Below, in pieces: positions 49,900 through 62,261 of a DNA stretch of 64,000 nucleotides (positions are counted from its first letter, which is position 1; every line of letters begins with the position of its first letter). Source of the DNA: Pyrrhoderma lamaoense. Its lineage: Eukaryota; Basidiomycota; Agaricomycetes; Hymenochaetales; Hymenochaetaceae. Made by a program: the position numbers and the translations under genes. A model generated the notes under the pieces. It was not told the origin of the DNA and ran no database searches. It saw nothing but the letters and a program-made list of their open reading frames with translations. The stretch lies in contig NBAZ01000002.1 of assembly GCA_002794735.1 (NCBI GenBank), forward strand, positions 2,666,001-2,730,000. Direction: 5' to 3'.

Positions 49900-51491
49900 A
49901 TGATAGCATCTTCCTCCAACCGTCAAGGAGGCCAGAAACGAGGAGCCCGACAAAGGGAATTGAATAAAGTATATGCTCTACCTCTACCTCTGCTTCTTGA
50001 TCTTCCTTCTCCATCAAGCTCCCCCTCGCGAAGGTATATTGCAAGTGCACTAGGAATATTTGGATTGTCAGCTACCAGACTTGAAAAGACATGTGTCGAA
50101 GGTGTCTTGGATGCCCCAACACGATCTGTATGGGTCTCAAATTCGAATATGGCTATGCTACTTTGGCAACGAGGATTCTTTGGGAAGGGTAGCCTCTCTC
50201 GTAGCGAACCTAGCTGGTATGCACGCCAAGTCAACCAAAGAGAGGCAAGAGCAACAGGAAGTGCGAAATATGCCCTTATTTTCATACTGAGAAGTTCACT
50301 TATGAGTAACTCTTAGATATGACGGCAGAAGAAGTACGAGAAAAACGCCGTCAAGAACGTAAACAATTCAAAATCGACAGAGCTCGAGCTATAGCAGAAG
50401 CTGCATTAGAAGCTGAAAGGACATTCGAAGCTACTGGGAAGGTACTCGAAGAGTCAAGTTTCGTTATCCCTTCTGCCGCAACCTGGAAACCGGCGAGCAG
50501 CTCAGAAGCTGGACCGTCCTCAGTGACCTTAGAGTCGACTGAAACAAAATCTTCAACAAAACTCGCTCAAGAAAATGGTGATTTATTAGAAGAAGAGCTT
50601 ATCGATTATGAGCACCTACAACTTACGCTACAAGAAGCATTCTTCCTTGTCTGGGCTCTAGATTGTTTAACTATATTAGTTCCGGGGACCGTAAGTACCT
50701 AAATCTCATATACGTACCCTACCTAAAATTCTCAAACAAAAAAGTTGAAACGAACGAAATCTCTTACCTTCCCTTCTTTCCTAGACGGACTCTATACCTC
50801 TTCCGCGGATTTGGCGTATTTTCCAATCTTTATACGACCCTATACATGCAGGTCTCCTTACTCCCTCAATAGAAATACTAGATAAAACACCAACCAGGTT
50901 TGACAACCCATTTCTTATCCATTATGCCCTATACCACCATTACCGATCTCTCGGTTGGGTCGTCAAGGGAGGAATAAAATTCTGTGTCGACTATTTACTA
51001 TATAAACGGGGTCCTGTATTCTCACACGCCGAGTAAGTCTGTCTTACCAATCCAATGCAGTCTTATTGCTTAAGCTATTTTTTTTAAATCCTTCATTCCA
51101 TATGAAACACAACAAAACTTATTGGGGGACTTTTTTCTTGAATATCACAATATTTTCAGATTCGCTATCGTACTCTGTCCAGTGTATGAGGATCCGTCAG
51201 ATCGCGACACTTCGCCTTACGACTTGCAAAATGTTGATCCTTTTAGCTGGTCTTGGTTAAGCACAATAAATCGTGTTAATTCTCAAGTACAGAAGGTTTG
51301 TAAAATCTAAAACGTCGCCTACTACGTTGTATCCTGACAGAGATCTGCAGACACTTGTCTTAACGTATGTTACGATCCCTGCTATGAACCGGCTTCCAAA
51401 CGATGTATTACAATCGCCAGCCTGTCTCACGCACTACTCTATCCGAGAAGTGATTGTACGAAGATTCATCCCGGCACGTATGCGTGATTAG
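49900..51491 (+). CDS. SEN2: tRNA-splicing endonuclease catalytic subunit Sen2
   Basis: Five exons (49900-50260, 50317-50690, 50785-51032, 51160-51295, 51351-51491) join in phase to 419 residues. The N-terminal part has [31 protein letters not shown] and [18 protein letters not shown], diagnostic of Sen2. The C-terminal endonuclease fold has [39 protein letters not shown] and NRVNSQVQK. The likely catalytic triad is the tyrosine of [10 protein letters not shown], the histidine of FSHAE and the lysine of VQK. Sen2 cuts the 5' splice site of pre-tRNA introns within the Sen2-Sen34-Sen15-Sen54 complex. The gene is divergent from the dynein gene and convergent with the SAC3-family gene. No lesion is seen. 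Confidence 0.95.
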
Positions 51492-51650
51492 TTTGTTTCA
51501 TGCCTAATTTTCGCGTATGGATATATTTCTAGCATAGCATAGGTAGTAGAATGTGTAACATAATGATATACAAGTATTAAGGTTAAATCGTTGATTGCTT
51601 GTGTTACAAGGTAGATGCATATTCCCGTAGAATAGCGACGTTGATGAAGG

Positions 51651-51878
51651 TCAAGAATTGTGTAAGAGGTTATGAATGGAAGCGATGGCGAACGCACCGG
51701 CCAAGAGATAAATACGGATGGGTGACGGCACCCGTAGGATACGGTCATTTTCGGAGTTGATGAGAAGGGGAAGAGGAGGGGAAAGATAGGGGGAAAACTC
51801 TGATCTTGCGACGAAGCAAAGCCGTTTGAATGGACGGTAACACCGGTAGGAAACAAACGAATTTTGTTTAAACGGCAA
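51651..51878 (-). CDS. Possible small membrane-anchored protein (uncertain)
   Basis: A 75-codon frame with an ATG start ends in a hydrophobic stretch (IRIYLLAGAFAIASIHNLL) that could be a tail anchor. It lies between the convergent ends of SEN2 and the SAC3-family gene, where 3' untranslated regions are expected. I do not recognise a family, and its base composition is not clearly coding, so it may be chance. Confidence 0.2.
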   Translation of the reverse strand: MPFKQNSFVSYRCYRPFKRLCFVARSEFSPYLSPPLPLLINSENDRILRVPSPIRIYLLAGAFAIASIHNLLHNS

Positions 51879-51934
51879 GCACTGGAACGAACCATTACGA
51901 AAACTGTTTCAAAGAAAATAGACCCACACGAAAT

Positions 51935-53790
51935 CTAAATCCGTCCTTTGATGGTTGCCTTCTTATACTTCGCGTCAAATACTTCGATGAGCAACGACAG
52001 CACAGTCTTGCATGCAAGGACTTTCTGGTCATCTGGTACATTCGGATCTTGGAAGGTACCTGCGTTGTGATCCCTCAAGAAGGTAACAACTTGAGAGGCA
52101 TTTTCAAAGGCTAATTCACTCTGTATGTATGAAATGGGCATCTGCTGGTAACTGACGCGATACAATAGCCAGTTGAAGTGTAGAATTAAGAAGACGATTA
52201 TGGCCTACTGAGAAGTTATGTTACTTACGCCTTTGACATGATTATAAGAGCTCTTGTCCGTTCTCTATCCACAAAGTGATCCATGATATAGCCTCCCATA
52301 TTTGGTGCATTCTGGTAGAGTTCAAAGAAAGTATGATAATTGTTTATTAACATCACTCGTTGCACGTCGAGTGCATGCTTTACTGCGCCCTGTTCTTTCT
52401 GTTTTGGTGTTAGTTGACCTACAAGTAAATTTAAATCTATGATGTATAAGCAACGAGTAGCTAAATGACCAGTCGGATGATACACATACCACTCTTGTTC
52501 ATGCCATGAAGAAGCATGAGAATCCGATATGCTGTAAATTCGTCATTACAACCACTAATACCCCGTTCATAGAGTGTTTTAAGCATTCCCTGGCACTGGT
52601 TATACTCCACCATGTCTGACTACGAAGTAAAAAAAGAAAGTTAAAAAAAACTAGATACTCAACTCTTTCATGTAACTTCTATACTTACAGCTTCTAAAGC
52701 CATCCTTGCGTGAATTTCGTAAACTTGAACAGTAAACTCGTTCTGTATCCGTTGGACCTGACAAATTTCAGTTTTAGGTCTGAAAATAAGGTAATTAGCA
52801 CCCACTGTCAGGTCTTGGCGTATACTCTTGAACTGGTTACATATCCATGGATAATCATTATTTTCGCGCCATTTCTTCTTCAGTTCTATTAACGTTCTTT
52901 GTAAAATTCGATATGGCCGTATATCTTTAGGGTCTGGTTCCTATATGGAGAAAGGTCCACGTTTATGTCACCCTAATATTAATCTCGATGAATCACTTAC
53001 TGTTGTAAGACGTAGATAGTCCTTGAACAGATTCTGGGACGTTCCAACTATAGTGTACTTGTCCCAGTCCTTAAAACTAATTTTAGCATTAGTTTATCCA
53101 TCGAAAGCGTAACCACACGCACTCGTTCATTTCCTTCAGGCCCATCTCCCCCATATGGAGTAGAGGAGCCCGATCGTGAGGTGTTCTGAATACGATTAAT
53201 GAAACTCGAATGGTGAGAAGAGTTTTGCCCGCCCCTCAATTTCAATCGCTCAATTTCATGTTCTCGGGAGAATCGTTCAGCTCTTCTGTTCAGTGCAGCT
53301 TGGTCGAGAGGATCTTGAGTTTCATTTGCTGAATTGTTTTTAGCTGCCAATTTTTTCTTTTTGCTTGGAACAGGCTTCTCTTCACTATAGAAATAGACTG
53401 TATTAGTAAACTCCGTATTATGTATTAAACCAACCCTCCCATAAAACGTACAACCTGCGTTTCAGATGAACTTGAGGTGGCGGTTTCGGTAGTAAGCTGA
53501 TAGAAATGTAGTTTATTTGACATGAAAAGGATGTTCAGCTTAATATAGAAAGATGCCACAATAACCTTTGTAATTGTACACCATTCCAGTCGGTAGTCCA
53601 TAATGTCTTTGATTGGTATGCCTCACTAATTACCTGTTTTAACTCAGCCTGTACCTCAGCCCTGTTTGAATCCGTCACTTGTCCTAAACATTTTGCAACC
53701 CAGTCTCTGTAAGGGAACATGCATTGAGTAAACCCGGTGGGATTTTTAGCTGTACACTTACTTGAGTTGAGGAGGCCACGATGCTGACAT
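51935..53790 (-). CDS. THP3: SAC3/GANP/PCI-family protein, Thp3-like
   Basis: Start at 53790 (MSASWPPQLK), then DWVAKCLGQ and TTDWNGVQLQ, a proline-rich and lysine-rich linker, and NRRAERFSREHEIERLK, the N-terminal marker of the Thp3/LENG8 group. The SAC3/GANP core follows: DWDKYTIVGTSQNLFKDYLR, EPDPKDIRPYRILQRTL, NEFTVQVYEIHARMALE, DMVEYNQCQGMLKTLYERG, DEFTAYRILMLLHG and MPISYIQSELAFE. In yeast Thp3 partners with Csn12 in transcription elongation and mRNA splicing. Introns are short; one 52-base intron (donor after EGNER) restores the frame into DWDKYTIVG. The C-terminus is KKATIKGRI. No break was found. Confidence 0.9.
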
Positions 53791-54224
53791 TATCGGTTAC
53801 TTTTGATATAGTTTCCCTAGAATATAAGAAAAGCGAGCTGGAAGTGGAAAGGTGTTGTAACAAATTATATATAAAAAAACCCACAAGGACGGAGCTATGT
53901 CGATGCAGACAAGCCTCTAGCCTTTTAACTCATGTCACGCTGTCCTCCCTTGAAGAGAAAACGACTTATATGGAAGCAACTTCCCACAATGATCGTGCAT
54001 TGCATTATGTCATTTAGCCTTTCGTTAAACTACATCATAGTAATTATTATTGTATTTTCTAAGCTTCTGCTCACACAGTGAACTTTGTCTAGCACCCAAA
54101 TGCAGTATAAGTATAAGTTGTTGAGAATTAACAGCAAGTTTAATACGGTGAGTCATACTGTTTAAGAAATGTACTCTAATGGTTCTTAACCTCTGGAGGG
54201 TTGTACACTGAGTAAAAGAGATGA
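53791..54224. other. Intergenic, no gene seen
   Basis: A 434-base gap between the THP3-like start and the cytochrome c1 stop (both minus strand). It should carry the THP3-like promoter. No other feature is visible. Confidence 0.45.
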
Positions 54225-55542
54225 TTAGAATTGACGTTGTTCTCGAGCATCTCTTATTTTTTTCTTACCAATTTTCCTGTTTTTGAGAGGGGTCCACTTG
54301 AAGCGCTTTACGTACAAGCTGACAGCTGTAAGTCCGGCAAAGAGAATCACAGCTTTTAATCCATATTGCTTGCGCTCATCGTGCTCCGGTTCAGCTGCCC
54401 AAGAGAGAAAAGTTACAACATCCTTGGCCATCTGGCTTGTAGTAGCAGGGGTACCTTAGAAATTTGTCGAGTCAGTTGATAGACTATGATTACCAAATAC
54501 CTAAGACTTACCGTCTTCATATTCGACAAGATCGTCGAACAGAACACGAGCCATAGCAATAGCACCACCAGGGAAGTAAGGGTTATAGTTGAGTCCGTCA
54601 AGAAGCTTCACACCTGCTGGTGGGTCGACATAGCCGGTAAGAAGAGAGAAAATATAATCCTGAAAACTCCCTTGTAAGAAAATAAACAAAGATGAATGCT
54701 TTGAAAACCTACAGCACCGCCGTGACGAGCCTTAACCATCAAACTCAAGTCGGGAGGGAGAGCACCGGCATTACTAGCACGAGCAGCCTCCTCATTTGGA
54801 TAAGGTGCAGGCATATAATCTGAGAGTTTTCCAGGTCGTTGGAACATCTCACCCGTGTCATTCGGTCCGTCAGTATATTCGACCTCCTCTGCCATTCCCT
54901 TCACTTCATCAACAGTATGCGAAACACCAACAAGATTTCTCCATGCAATACGGTCAAGAGAGTGGCATGCAGCACAAACTTCTCGGTACACTTGGTAACC
55001 GCGACGAATGCTAAAGATGACAAGAATTTTCAGCTCACGTCTAATGTCGGAGGGAATGCGGTGAATAGGTACCTAGCATGGTCAAATGAGTCTAAGAGGC
55101 CCTTGTGGTTAAAAGGCCAGTTGGCGGGATGTAAACCTTCCTCAGCTGGTGAAGAAGCATGTACTTCGCCAATAAAGGGGAGGGAACCGTAAAGGTGGGC
55201 GTACCAGGCTACTGAGCCAGCTGTGAAAAGTGTTGCTGATACAAGTGCCGTCTTCGAGGCTAAAAAGCTCTAATAATGAGAAGAAAAAGTTTCGCGTCAG
55301 AATATTTCAAATGCAATCCTGAAGCTTGTATATAGAGGCACACCTCGGAAGCAGCAGCAGAGGACGAAGAAGTTGAGGAGTAACGCTGGACAAAAGATGA
55401 ACATCAACCATTACGTTTTTTGAGTATGTATAACGGGATGAAAACGCACGACAGCTGAGCGGAATGAATGACTGGCTGCGCGTCTCGACGCAGAAGCTGA
55501 AGCCGCGTTGAAGAAAGCTGAGGCAGGCAGCCTAGCCATCAT
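54225..55542 (-). CDS. CYT1: Cytochrome c1, heme protein of respiratory complex III
   Basis: The start at 55542 ([21 protein letters not shown]) opens a mitochondrial presequence rich in A, S and R, followed by a second sorting segment ([20 protein letters not shown]). The heme-binding CxxCH is in [19 protein letters not shown]. Further signatures are [48 protein letters not shown] and [15 protein letters not shown], where the methionine is the expected axial heme ligand. A C-terminal membrane anchor ([20 protein letters not shown]) ends in a basic tail. Cytochrome c1 passes electrons from the Rieske protein to cytochrome c at the inner membrane. All exons join in frame with short introns. 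Confidence 0.96.
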
Positions 55543-57233
55543 TTTGAGGAGGTACGAGGAAAAGTGAGGGCGAATGAGTTTGTTTGTCTCTGCCTAGGAA
55601 GAAATCGGGAACAACCGTGTCTTCAATCACTCAACGCCCATTGGCCCGTGGGACTTCTGTCACGTCACCGACTTATCCAAGATTGAAAGTGTACTCCATC
55701 CAATGTTCAACCACAAATCGAGTTCTTTGATACACATCTCATCACCGTTTTCAACAGCATTTTCGAAAGTCTTGCCTACTTCATCCTCTTCTGAATCATA
55801 CATACCAAATAGTGCACCCTTTGTTAACAATGGACTTCTCATAAAGAGAGAACAAGGAAAATGCTCATTGCCCGTTCTCATGTCATTCATCACTGCTTTT
55901 ATCTTTCATTGTTATCCTAACTGTGGAGAATACGCATAAACTCACAGGGACATTAATATCCCCGATCTGTGTTCAACTAAGTTTCATTGACAATGGCTGG
56001 GCGATTGTAAAGGTCCCGCAAGTTTAATATCCAAAAGAGATTCGTGTCTATCTTGGAGATTGGGATCTTCTGCAGTCTGAGTATGGTTCAATTGAACTTC
56101 TCTCCTTGTCTGCAAAGGCTATTCGCTATGGCTGTCTCAATCTATTTATGTGAGCAACGTGTTTCCAACGATGCTGTCGCAGAGTCAATGTAACTCATAT
56201 CAGCGAACAGCAATGGGTAAGAAAGCATTGACGTTTGTAACAACGTGATATACTCGCTAGAAACGAAATCATTTTTGTTTCGCTATGTATCGTCCTTATA
56301 GCCCGATCAAGAAATTATTAACATTCAGTGGCCGTCTTTTCCGAGGACAACCTAAAATGAACATTTGTAGTGCATCTACGCAATTAGTAAATGGCACCTT
56401 TACTCTAGTTCGGAGAACTATGAGTTATTGATTGCGTCCCACAAATGAATTGTGATATTTTCTTTAAGCTCCATATCCCTTGATTTCGGTTGATATCTAA
56501 TAAATTATTGTCCTTGTTTACCCCTCCTCGGGATAACATCCGCCTTCAATTACAACTAATCTCGGTCTCGGTTCGTTAGGCTCAATGTATTAACCCATAA
56601 TGACCCTCGAAGAATATCTCTGTAACTATTAGATACAGTAGCTTAGCTATCCCGGTCCAACGGATGCTCAGAAAGACAACGTCCTCAAGATCTGAAAATT
56701 CAAATTGTCCGTGTGAAGTTAGATGGTAGCTCAGAATCTTATGTAATACATCAAGACAACCACACTTTCAGGTGTTTTTGGGGGGGTCCAGGGTTTCTTT
56801 TTTGATATCTGACAAATCTCCTCGGCAGAACTTGAATAAGAACTTGCTCTAACGCCTCCTGACCTGAGCAACCTGTTGTTTGCATAACCCAAGATTTCGC
56901 GACCTTGGAAACGCGTATCTTTTTCCGCCTATAACACACATCTCAGTCGGATTGTAGAGGACTGCGGATAGATTCAAATCTCTCTGAAAAAAAAGCTTTT
57001 GATATTTCAACTTAAACTGCTTTGTTCCGAACTTTTTTGACAACATATTAACAACAAAAAAAGTTGTAAGTGATAAAGTAACAGGGATAACCATTCGAGT
57101 TTGAGATATTTTAGGAATAATTATTCTGCCTTTTGTCAAATGCCATTCGCTTACTAGACCTTTAGTTAAAACAGCTAAAACAGACGCTGAGAATACGGTA
57201 ACCTTATCTTGCGAAAACGGATACTGTTCGCAG
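55543..57233. other. Intergenic, no gene seen
   Basis: A 1.7-kb divergent region between CYT1 (minus) and the P-loop kinase gene (plus). A 77-codon minus frame (55660-55893) is acidic (YDSEEDEVGKTFENAVENGD) but has no recognisable relative. Two overlapping minus-strand frames at 56751-57274 are also unsupported. Confidence 0.45.
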
Positions 57234-58826
57234 ATGTCATCGCAGATACTAGTGGAAAGTTTACCGAGCCACAACTCGTCTGGGTCCGCGTTTCAACCGA
57301 TGTGGAATGAGGATGGTGCTCAAATTATCCTTGTCCTAGTCGGACTCATAGCATCAGGAAAGGTACGAGATAAGAACGAGTTTGATATTTTGTATACATT
57401 CATCCATCCATTCAAACATTTTCATTACGTTTCGGTAGTGAAATAAATCAACTATATGTGATAGCTAATATGTCTCCCTTTTTTTTTCTATCTCTTTGAC
57501 AGTCCACATTCGCACAAGCACTTGAAACACATGTACCACAGTTCCGTCGTTGTAACCAGGACGATTTAGGGAATAGAGCTAAAGTTGAGCGACTTGCACG
57601 GAAAAGCCTTGACGAAGGTCTCTCCGTCTGTATCGATAGAACGAATTTTGACCACGAGTAAGTATCCCTGATCGTTGGCAGCTTTACTATAGAAATTGCT
57701 TTTCCGGGGGATCAACATTACATTTGATTCTTTTGTTTCCATCCTGTAGTCAGCGTAGGCACTGGATCAGTATTGCTCGCGATTATCCTCGTTGCAAGGT
57801 GTGGTGCATAATTTGTGCGTTTATGCCCATTGAGATATGATCATCAATACCCACATCCCACTCAATCACTCTCGTAAATAGTTGATACACCAACTTCGGT
57901 AATGTCTAGAACTATCTGCTAGATCGAGGACAAGGATCTCATCAGTATTAATTTCTATGATCATTAATTTCTTCTGCCGCCCATGAGCAGATCTGCAGAG
58001 AAAGGCTGCTACACAGTGCGTATCATTCATCATCGTCCGTTGCAAATGGTATATTCATCTAGAAGCTCGTCTGTTGGAATTTAACTCTGCTTTTCGGGGA
58101 TATCGCAACATTACAACCATTCTACCTACTTTTGCGTGTAACGCCTCATCTACCACTTTTGAATCTGAAGGATCTGACCATCCGACAATCCGCTCTCCGG
58201 AGCAAGGAACTGCAGTACTTTCCCGATTTCAAAAAATGTTAGTCCTACCTACTGGTGAAGAGGGTTTTGAGCGCATATTCCGGCTTAATCATGAGTCCCA
58301 CCCGTCACCACATTACACACCGGAAGACACTCTTGACATTCTTACGCGAGTTTCAAATGCAATTCCCAGCCTTGTAACACGACAGAGTCGGCAACGTACT
58401 CTCAACGATTATTTTAACAAAGACACTACAGATATGCGTAGAAATGATAACTTAAACAACAATGGGGCGGGCAGGGGATTTTCCGGCAGTCCCAGACGAG
58501 GTTATAGAAGGGGTAACCAAGTTTTCAGGCCCCAAAGAGGTACACTTGGTTCAGGCAGGGGCTCAGGTTTTGTGCACCCGTCACAGGGAGTATTCGGAAG
58601 CGCCAGGGTTGCAGTCAACCAGCTTCAAGCGGGCCGTGGCTACGGAGGTTCATTCGGGAAACAACATTCTAATGGTCGAGACTCTGAACCTGAGTCCTGG
58701 AGACGCGTCACAGTTCATAATTCAGGGGGTTGTGTTTCAAGAGAGCCTGTTGTCTCACCACCCCAGTCCTCTGCGAACAATGACCAAGGGCCCGCTGAAT
58801 TGCTTCAAAATGAGGGCAAACGATGA
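57234..58826 (+). CDS. P-loop nucleotide kinase (PNK-like) with RGG-rich C-terminal tail
   Basis: Exons 1 and 2 (57234-57362, 57503-57657) and several short ones lead to a long last exon from about 58064. The Walker A motif is VGLIASGKST (about residues 35-44). RRCNQDDLGNR, GLSVCIDRTNFD and QRRHWISIARDYP match fungal ATP-binding proteins related to the kinase half of polynucleotide kinase; then SDHPTIRSPEQG. Members phosphorylate a nucleic-acid 5' end or an unknown substrate. The last about 110 residues are disordered, with repeated RG/RGG (GRGFSGSPRRGYRRG, GSGRGSGF), suggesting RNA binding. The exon structure between 57750 and 58130 is not settled, so the segment before HPTI may include intron sequence. 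The stop is at 58824-58826. Confidence 0.75.
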
Positions 58827-59207
58827 ATCGCAGATGTTTTTTATGGAAACAAAATGTTTTAGGTTGGAATTTTGACTATAACATATTTTCCTGCGAAAAG
58901 GACGGGTAGATCAATCTTAATTTGCATTGCCGTTGTTTTCCGGCTAAATGTGAACTTTAAAACCTGAACTTTGTATTGCGGACTTGGTGAGATATTGCAT
59001 CTATAGATTGCATATCATTCATAGGAATTATGGACAATGATGGTAAGAATAGCGGCAAGATTATTTGACAAGGTAGATACTGTTATAGTATGCGGATAGT
59101 AAGATATATTGGCCAGGGGGGAGGAAGCTCGTTCCTCATTGGAGGAGAAACTACGAGCCAATGAGGGGAAGGTGACATTTGCAAATATCATTATTCGTAA
59201 AAAGTGT
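58827..59207. other. Convergent intergenic region
   Basis: A 381-base region between the 3' ends of the kinase gene (plus) and the TPR gene (minus). It should hold both 3' untranslated regions. Nothing else is seen. Confidence 0.5.
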
Positions 59208-60392
59208 CTATTTAGATTCTCCCGCCTCTTTCATTTTTTGTCCCAGTATTTTTGCGCTGACCTGGGAAAGAAGGCGCGAAACATGTTAGTCTATTCTTGT
59301 ATATGCCAAGTAATTTGTAAGAAACATACATTTCTAATATGAACTTCAGCTCGATCTACACCATTCTCCTTACTCCGTTTATATTGTGTAAGCGACTCTT
59401 CGAGTCTTCCGCCTACGTAGGAAGCAACAATAGAAACATATTTACCAACAAGAATAACAATTAACATGGGCGCGTGAGTACGTACATGCTTCTAGCACAG
59501 CAGCTAAATTGAAGGCTATCTCAGGATCATCCGGAGCAAGTGAAGAAGCAATCCTGAATGATTATAATTGAGGAACATACGCCAACATACGTAAGGGGAA
59601 AATAGCTACCGGAGATGGTGTAAAGCCAAGTCTGGACGTGATAGCGGCGAGATAATATATGCAGACGCCAAATCTTCAAATCTAGGTTAATAACAAGTTC
59701 AGATGTTTACACTAAGTACTAACTTGTATGAGCATCCGCACTGTTCGGCTGAAGCTGGATAGATTCTTTCCAAGCATTGATAGCATTGTCAAACTCCTCT
59801 TGAGCGATATGATAGAGGAGAATTGAAAATATGTAAAGGAAATCCAAGATTATACGCCTCAGCTAAAGTAGGAGAGATTAAGGGTGTTGTATAGAGATAC
59901 TGACTAAGATGGTAGTGTGTTACACCCAAATTGAAGAGTGCACCTGCATCTCGCCTTATGTTAACAGAGCGCTGATACAGTTCCTTCGCTCCCTGTATAT
60001 CTCCTTCTTCGAGTCTCTGAGTCCCTTTTTCGAGATAATCATTCGCCTCCGTTTCTGCGGGGTCAACGGTAGTGGAATGTGGAGTTGTAGAAGTTGCGAA
60101 GCCTGGAAGTAAACAATTGAACCCACGATGATCGGGGTGAAGGGGTAAGATGGGCAAGATACTCACGTCTGAAAGTTTGTCTACCTGATAAGAAAAATGG
60201 TTGAGAACGTACTCTAAGTGGATGTAGAGGCGTGGCAAGCGTTAAAGTATTTGAAAAGAACCGTCTAGTCTGGAAAAAGAGCGGAGAAGATGCCGAAGTA
60301 CAAGCACGAGAGATGTGCAAGGGGCTGTGTTTGTTTCTTGCAAAAACCCGGCTAAGATTCATATTGTTTTCACTGGAAGTAGTAGTGTCCAA
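59208..60392 (-). CDS. Mitochondrial TPR-repeat protein
   Basis: The N-terminus (MNLSRVFARNKHSP... RRFFSNTLTLATPLHPLR) is rich in R and S and lacks acidic residues, a likely mitochondrial presequence; translation may start at 60392 or at the MNLSRV methionine. After an intron come ETEANDYLEKGTQRLEEGD and AKELYQRSVNIRRDAGALFN, a clear tetratricopeptide repeat, then further TPR-like helices (EEFDNAINAWKESIQLQPN, GGRLEESLTQYKRSKENG) and the C-terminus VSAKILGQKMKEAGESK. The gene has several introns, and some central exons (59560-59790) are less certain. It faces TIM23 across 166 bases, and both products are probably mitochondrial. The exact role is unknown. Confidence 0.8.
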
Positions 60393-60558
60393 GGACAGTC
60401 ACGATGCGCGAATTCCGAGGTAGGAGGCTTGGGTCCCTGTAAGCAGCCTCAAAGGGCAATTATTTACCACGAATACAAATGCCCGTGATGCCACGGATTA
60501 ATATTTTCTACTGACTTTGATTTTTTTTCTTTCAGGTTGCACGCTTTCATCATCGGCC
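60393..60558. promoter_or_regulatory. Bidirectional promoter between TPR gene and TIM23
   Basis: Only 166 bases separate the two divergent start codons, so regulatory sites must be shared. It contains a T-rich stretch (60515-60536) upstream of TIM23. Both genes appear mitochondrial, which would fit co-expression. No named factor site is claimed. Confidence 0.55.
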
Positions 60559-61451
60559 ATGGCTTCTTCCTCCCATTCTCAGTTGACTCCTCAGGACTCT
60601 GCAGACTACCTCAAAAACGCATCTTTTGCAACAAGCTCAGGATCATATGGTACCGATACTACTCCAGTGACGGCATCCGACCTTCTCACTGGAGGTTTTG
60701 ATCCCGCTCGTTTACATCCACTGGCCGGCCTTCAAGATCAGCTCGAGTATCTTGCACTTGATGATGACAAGGTCAATGACCTTCCAGGAGCTACTACAGC
60801 TCTTCCATCTAGAGGCTGGAGCGATGACCTCTGTTACGGAACCGGCACTACGTATCTTAGTGGTGTGTACTCTTCTCTTACAGCATTCTTCACTTTCCCG
60901 TTCCTTTTATCTCGGCTACAGGAACAATTGTCTTATTGTTCTACTTAGTACATGTGCTAATTTTTACCTCTTAAGGTCTCGCTATCGGCGGTTTGTGGGG
61001 ACTTCGAGAGGGGTCTAAACGTCCGATTGCTGCATCTAATGCGCGCTTACGGATCAATGCAATACTCAACTCCGTAACAAGAAGAGGGACATTTATCGGG
61101 AACTCTGCAGGAGTTGTAGGTCCGTGGGATGACTCATTTTTAATCTCTTTTGTCCTAACATTTGTCTTACTCCTGTTTCCATTTTACTGCCCACAGCACT
61201 TGTTTACAACGCGGTGAATTCGACGATAGATGGTATTCGTGGTAAACATGACATTTATGGAAGTATGGGTGCTGGTGCTCTCTCAGGCGCAATTTACAAG
61301 TCGACAGGTATGTGCTAATTTCTGGTTTAATGCCGCATTGGATATACAATCTAATTGACCTATCCTAGCTGGTGTTCGCCCTGCACTGACTGCCGCAACA
61401 TTGATGACCGGACTTGCAGGTGTTTGGAGCTATATTAAAAAGGCAGTATGA
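60559..61451 (+). CDS. TIM23: Mitochondrial inner-membrane translocase subunit Tim23
   Basis: Four exons (60559-60862, 60976-61119, 61197-61307, 61369-61451) join in phase to 213 residues. The hydrophilic N-terminal half contains DLLTGGFDPARLHPLAGLQDQLEYL, the conserved presequence-receptor region facing the intermembrane space. The membrane half carries four segments with Tim17/Tim23/Tim22 glycine motifs: LSGLAIGGLWGLREG, RINAILNSVTRRGTFIGNSAG, YNAVNSTIDGIRG and YGSMGAGALSGAIYKST, ending VWSYIKKAV. Tim23 forms the import channel for presequence proteins. The ATG context (ggccATGGCT) is good, and the start was chosen because the product then matches the family. Confidence 0.95.
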
Positions 61452-62261
61452 ATGTTATCTTACATCTCGGAGTATAATTTATAATTTGTATAGGCAATAT
61501 TAATTAGTTTACTTAGATTTCGGTCATTGTAGCTAATGACAGATGCAATCCTCGACTTATTACGATACATATATTCATATGCCAGTGAAAATCTGAAAAA
61601 TAGACGCCGAGTCCTTCGGACGGCTAAGGACTCTTTGGCTCATTGAAAGTCTCTGGACCATAGATCTAATAGCGATTCAATCGCGTAAGAGAGAAAGACC
61701 CTTGAATATCATTGTGTTCTGGACAAACACCTGGGAGCTTTACTTCCATTCTCCCATACCAGGTAGTCGGTGGTCTTCACTATTATTGCTCAAGATGTGT
61801 GCTTGTCTTACTTTTTCTGTGTTGACTTCGATCATTTCTGAGACGGATATAAGATTACAAGCTTTTACCATGGAACTCGCTTCGCTAAAGTCTACGAAAA
61901 ATGACCCGTGCGCCCCGTTTCAGCCCATTACGACTCAGAGTTAAGACCTATTTCGTCGGTCGTCATCGCTTTGACTGGTCTAAGATCGCCGATCCTAGTC
62001 CTCCAACCAAGCGATACAGAAACCCGCGTTCCACGCGCCTAATATTGGTCGCTCAGGCATGCGCATTCACACTGCGGACGCGGTCGCGGCTGGCCACCAC
62101 TTGTGTGCGTCACCGCCGTTCCTTTGTTTCAGCTTTGAGATATTTAATCCTTTAAACAGAGCCTTCACCATGCTAAGCATCCGAACTTTCATTCTAAACT
62201 ACCTCCTTCCTCCTCCCTCTTGAGACGCGTCCGAGCGACTCTTTCAATCCAGCTGCACGAT
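61452..62261. other. Intergenic, upstream of the velvet gene
   Basis: An 810-base gap. Both flanking genes are on the plus strand, so it holds the TIM23 3' region and the velvet promoter. Pyrimidine-rich DNA at 62185-62221 precedes the velvet start. The short plus frames here (61702-61944, 61901-62155) lack domains. Confidence 0.45.

Noticed and set aside
53040..53105. Apparent frame loss in the THP3-like gene before DWDKYTIVG
   Set aside because: A 52-base intron with GTGCGT donor and a ctaat branch-like site solves it in phase 0.
55660..55893. Acidic 77-codon frame on the minus strand
   Set aside because: No family, no partner exons, position in a divergent promoter region.
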